This document shows, piece by piece, positions 62,144 to 64,000 of a stretch of DNA of 64,000 nt. The position numbers were made by a program, and so were the translations under genes. Source of the DNA: Dinoroseobacter sp039192165. Lineage in GTDB: Bacteria; Pseudomonadota; Alphaproteobacteria; Rhodobacterales; Rhodobacteraceae. The stretch's first letter is position 1. Each line of letters begins with the position of its first letter. The notes under the pieces are model-generated. The model worked only from the letters and a program-made list of their open reading frames with translations. It made no database searches and was not told the DNA's origin. The DNA is taken from positions 62,001 through 126,000 of the forward strand of contig JBCCXD010000001.1 of assembly GCA_039192165.1 (NCBI GenBank), given 5' to 3'.

Positions 62144-63526
62144 TCAGACCCGGGTTGGGCGATACAGATCCGACGGTCCGTGACACCGGACAATGTCCGG
62201 AGCGCTGGTAATCTTTTGCGCCGCGGCCATCCCCGCATGACGTAGGTCCTCGGTACCCCACCCAACCGGCTTCCCACCAGACATGCACAAGCGACCGTTG
62301 ATCACGACGGCGTCCACCTGATCGCGGTTGTAATAGCGGACCAGTTCCCACTCGAAATCATGACTGGGCATGCATTCCGGCGCCATCATGTCCAACACCA
62401 GAAAATCGGCTGCCTGTCCAACTGCCAGCGCCCCATGGTCCCCCGCACCCCCTGTTGCAGCCGCACCCTGCGATGTGGCCGCGTCCACCCAAGTCCAAGC
62501 CGCACCACAGGAGAAGTCTGCGACAGGCAACGCATGTTCAATCCGCTGGCATGCTTCGGCCGCCATCAGGTTCTTGAACCCATCTGCCGATGTTGTGTCA
62601 GAGCCCATCCCAAAGCGCACACCGCGCTGAGCAAACCGCAAGGCGGGTGCGACCGCGTTGCCTTTCCAGATGCTGGCAAGTGGGTTGTACGAGGTGGCCG
62701 TGTCGGTCTCGACAATCAGCTCGATCTCAGGCTCGGACACCAGCGTCGTATGATGTAGCAAGACGTGCGAGCCAAGGACACCGTGCTTGTGCAGCAGCTC
62801 GGTCGGCCGCTGACCGTGCCGCAGAATACACTCATGCACCTCGGGAAAATGTTCGTTCGAGTGGATTTGCAACAGAATGCCTTTTTCCGCGCAAAGCACT
62901 GATAGCCTGGCCAGCGTCTCGGGAGTGTTGCCCATGAAGGAGCTGCAACACACCGACGGCGCAATCATCTCGTGATCGGCACAGTCTTCGATATGGGCGA
63001 GGATGACGTCTTCGATTTCAGCCCAGCTTTTGTTGCCATGGCCGGTGCCGATCTCACCTGAGAACTCATCCAAACCACACGCCGAGACCAACCGAATGCC
63101 CGTCTCATGCGCCGCGCGATGCACGCCTGCGTTCTTTTCCGGACCGTTTAGGCCGTAGTTCGCGACCTTGGTAAACCCGCCCCGCAGTGCCTCCCAAAAC
63201 GCCCATTTCGCCGAGAGATAGGACTGTTCTTCATCCATATCCCGCTCCATTGGGTGCCAGATACGGCGCCAAATTTGGGCTGGCTCTCCACCAATCAGCG
63301 CTTTGCCAAATATCTGACCAACATGGGTGTGTGCATCGACGAAGCCGGGAACGATGGCACGTCCTGGCAGGGCGATGGCGTCCGGAAAACTGGGCGCGGG
63401 ACCAACAGCGGTAATCCGTTTGCCTTTGAATTGAATTGCCCAGTCGCGCCTGACCCCGTCTGGAGTGAGAAGAACGTCAGGCGCTAGAGTGGCTTGATCC
63501 GAAATGAGCGCGTCGTCAAAGATCAT
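62144..63526 (-). CDS. Metal-dependent amidohydrolase (TrzA/AtzA/cytosine-deaminase type)
   Basis: 460 aa. Metal and catalytic residues of the TIM-barrel superfamily: H66 and H68 (DAHTHVGQ), H222 and E225 (IHSNEH), H259 (LLHHTTLV) and D310 (GMGSDTTSADGF). Resembles the deaminases/dechlorinases of triazine and pyrimidine breakdown (TrzA, AtzA, SsnA, guanine deaminase). Upstream of the ring-opening gene, so it probably makes its substrate by removing an amino or other leaving group. Exact substrate unknown. Confidence 0.87.
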   Translation of the reverse strand: MIFDDALISDQATLAPDVLLTPDGVRRDWAIQFKGKRITAVGPAPSFPDAIALPGRAIVPGFVDAHTHVGQIFGKALIGGEPAQIWRRIWHPMERDMDEEQSYLSAKWAFWEALRGGFTKVANYGLNGPEKNAGVHRAAHETGIRLVSACGLDEFSGEIGTGHGNKSWAEIEDVILAHIEDCADHEMIAPSVCCSSFMGNTPETLARLSVLCAEKGILLQIHSNEHFPEVHECILRHGQRPTELLHKHGVLGSHVLLHHTTLVSEPEIELIVETDTATSYNPLASIWKGNAVAPALRFAQRGVRFGMGSDTTSADGFKNLMAAEACQRIEHALPVADFSCGAAWTWVDAATSQGAAATGGAGDHGALAVGQAADFLVLDMMAPECMPSHDFEWELVRYYNRDQVDAVVINGRLCMSGGKPVGWGTEDLRHAGMAAAQKITSAPDIVRCHGPSDLYRPTRV

Positions 63527-63534
63527 AATCGTGT

Positions 63535-63558
63535 CGGACGGGCCCCATGGGCCGTCCG
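63535..63558 (-). promoter_or_regulatory. Intercistronic hairpin after binding-protein gene
   Basis: CGGACGG/CCGTCCG arms with an inner CCC/GGG extension (one bulged base) and a three-base loop, in the 45-bp gap between the binding-protein stop and the amidohydrolase start. No U-run. Confidence 0.5.
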
Positions 63559-63571
63559 TCCATTTAGTTGT

Positions 63572-64000
63572 TCATTCCAGAGTGATGCGTGACGGATCGA
63601 CAGCTTCGAGCGGTCCGGTCGCGAGGTAGGCTTTGATCAGCTCACGCGATGGCTCGGCTTCGACCATGCCCTTACCGACAACCCAGTTGGCTTGCACTTC
63701 GAGAATATCGAGAAGCCCGTTCGCAAGGCCAATCTCGTATTCGGCTTCCGAAAACTTTGTTTTGATCGTTTCCATCGACAGTAGGCCTTCGGTCGCGGCT
63801 TCCAGAGCTTCCATTGCGCCTTGCGGGTTCTCTTTGATGAAAGTTTCCGCCTTCACCAAAGCGCGCGTGAATGCCGCCAGTTCATCGGGACGTTCATTCA
63901 GCATTTCCGGTGTCGCTGAGAGAACAAACCACGCAATATAAGCATCGCTGCGATACTCGCGATAGTCATCGCCCAAAGCTTCCTCGGCGGCAGGGTAAAA
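63572..64000 (-). CDS. ABC transporter substrate-binding protein (5' end off window)
   Basis: 143 C-terminal codons, open to the right edge. WFVLSATPEMLNERPDELAA and LVKAETFIKENPQGAMEALE are typical of NMT1/TauA-like binding proteins. The ending GPLEAVDPSRITLE parallels GPLAAIDPSRIKI of the binding protein at 54363, so the two are paralogues. It leads into the amidohydrolase and ring-opening genes, suggesting uptake of their substrate. The permease and ATPase genes may lie beyond the window. Confidence 0.88.
   Translation of the reverse strand, partial: FYPAAEEALGDDYREYRSDAYIAWFVLSATPEMLNERPDELAAFTRALVKAETFIKENPQGAMEALEAATEGLLSMETIKTKFSEAEYEIGLANGLLDILEVQANWVVGKGMVEAEPSRELIKAYLATGPLEAVDPSRITLE

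Noticed and set aside
1..64000. CRISPR array or prophage
   Set aside because: No regularly spaced direct repeats, Cas genes, or phage structural genes are visible; the only mobile traces are the integrase fragment near 50.8 kb and the IS stub near 55.8 kb.

Overview
This window looks like the chromosome of a marine alphaproteobacterium of the Rhodobacteraceae (Roseobacter group). Evidence is the gene order bamA-rseP-dxr-cdsA-uppS-frr-pyrH, a long ribosomal protein L21, ChpT of the CckA-ChpT-CtrA relay, olsBA ornithine-lipid genes, a circularly permuted (two-piece) tmRNA with an alphaproteobacterial tag, usg, DUF3553, DUF4169 and many TRAP/ABC/BCCT uptake systems. The DNA is GC-rich. Almost all of it is densely packed with genes in translationally coupled operons.

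Region by region: 1-7.7 kb (minus strand) is the envelope/isoprenoid/translation operon from pyrH to a bamA that runs off the left edge; a 46-codon membrane-protein frame lies between rseP and bamA. miaA (7.8-8.7 kb) is followed by an AraC regulator and an oligopeptide-type ABC operon (9.8-16.0 kb), then a BCCT transporter and a dimethylglycine-dehydrogenase-like enzyme (16.1-20.6 kb), which suggests betaine uptake and demethylation. 20.6-29.0 kb holds a MobA-like enzyme, an unexplained stem-loop-rich gap, tRNA-Leu(CAA), tmRNA, a DUF1194 protein, a chromate transporter, an SspB homologue, a beta-helix protein, fumC and small conserved genes. 29.1-33.4 kb (minus) is a TRAP transporter with an internal flavin monooxygenase. 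33.6-49.3 kb is mostly core: YqaA, dsbB, usg, gyrA, trmFO, gluQ, olsBA, chpT, proBA, obgE, two tandem acetyltransferases, rpmA and rplU.

From about 50.5 kb the character changes. A tRNA-Ser(CGA) is followed by a decayed tyrosine-recombinase fragment, then by an accessory block to the right edge. This block holds (i) a minus-strand operon of an ABC importer, a cobalt-type nitrile hydratase (alpha, beta) and its activator; (ii) the 5' stub of an IS3-type transposase and a broken TauA-like binding protein, followed by a half-size amidase of the allophanate-hydrolase type; (iii) a full-length allophanate hydrolase (AtzF type) divergent from a LysR regulator; and (iv) a cyanuric-acid-hydrolase/barbiturase-family enzyme, a TrzA/AtzA-type amidohydrolase and another ABC binding protein cut by the right edge.

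Taken together, 51-64 kb reads as a nitrogen-scavenging island for nitriles and cyclic ureides or s-triazines: uptake, hydration or deamination, ring opening, and release of ammonia through allophanate. The combination, and the exact substrates, are the most interesting part of the window. A second recurring pattern is a strong hairpin directly after every solute-binding-protein gene that heads an operon.
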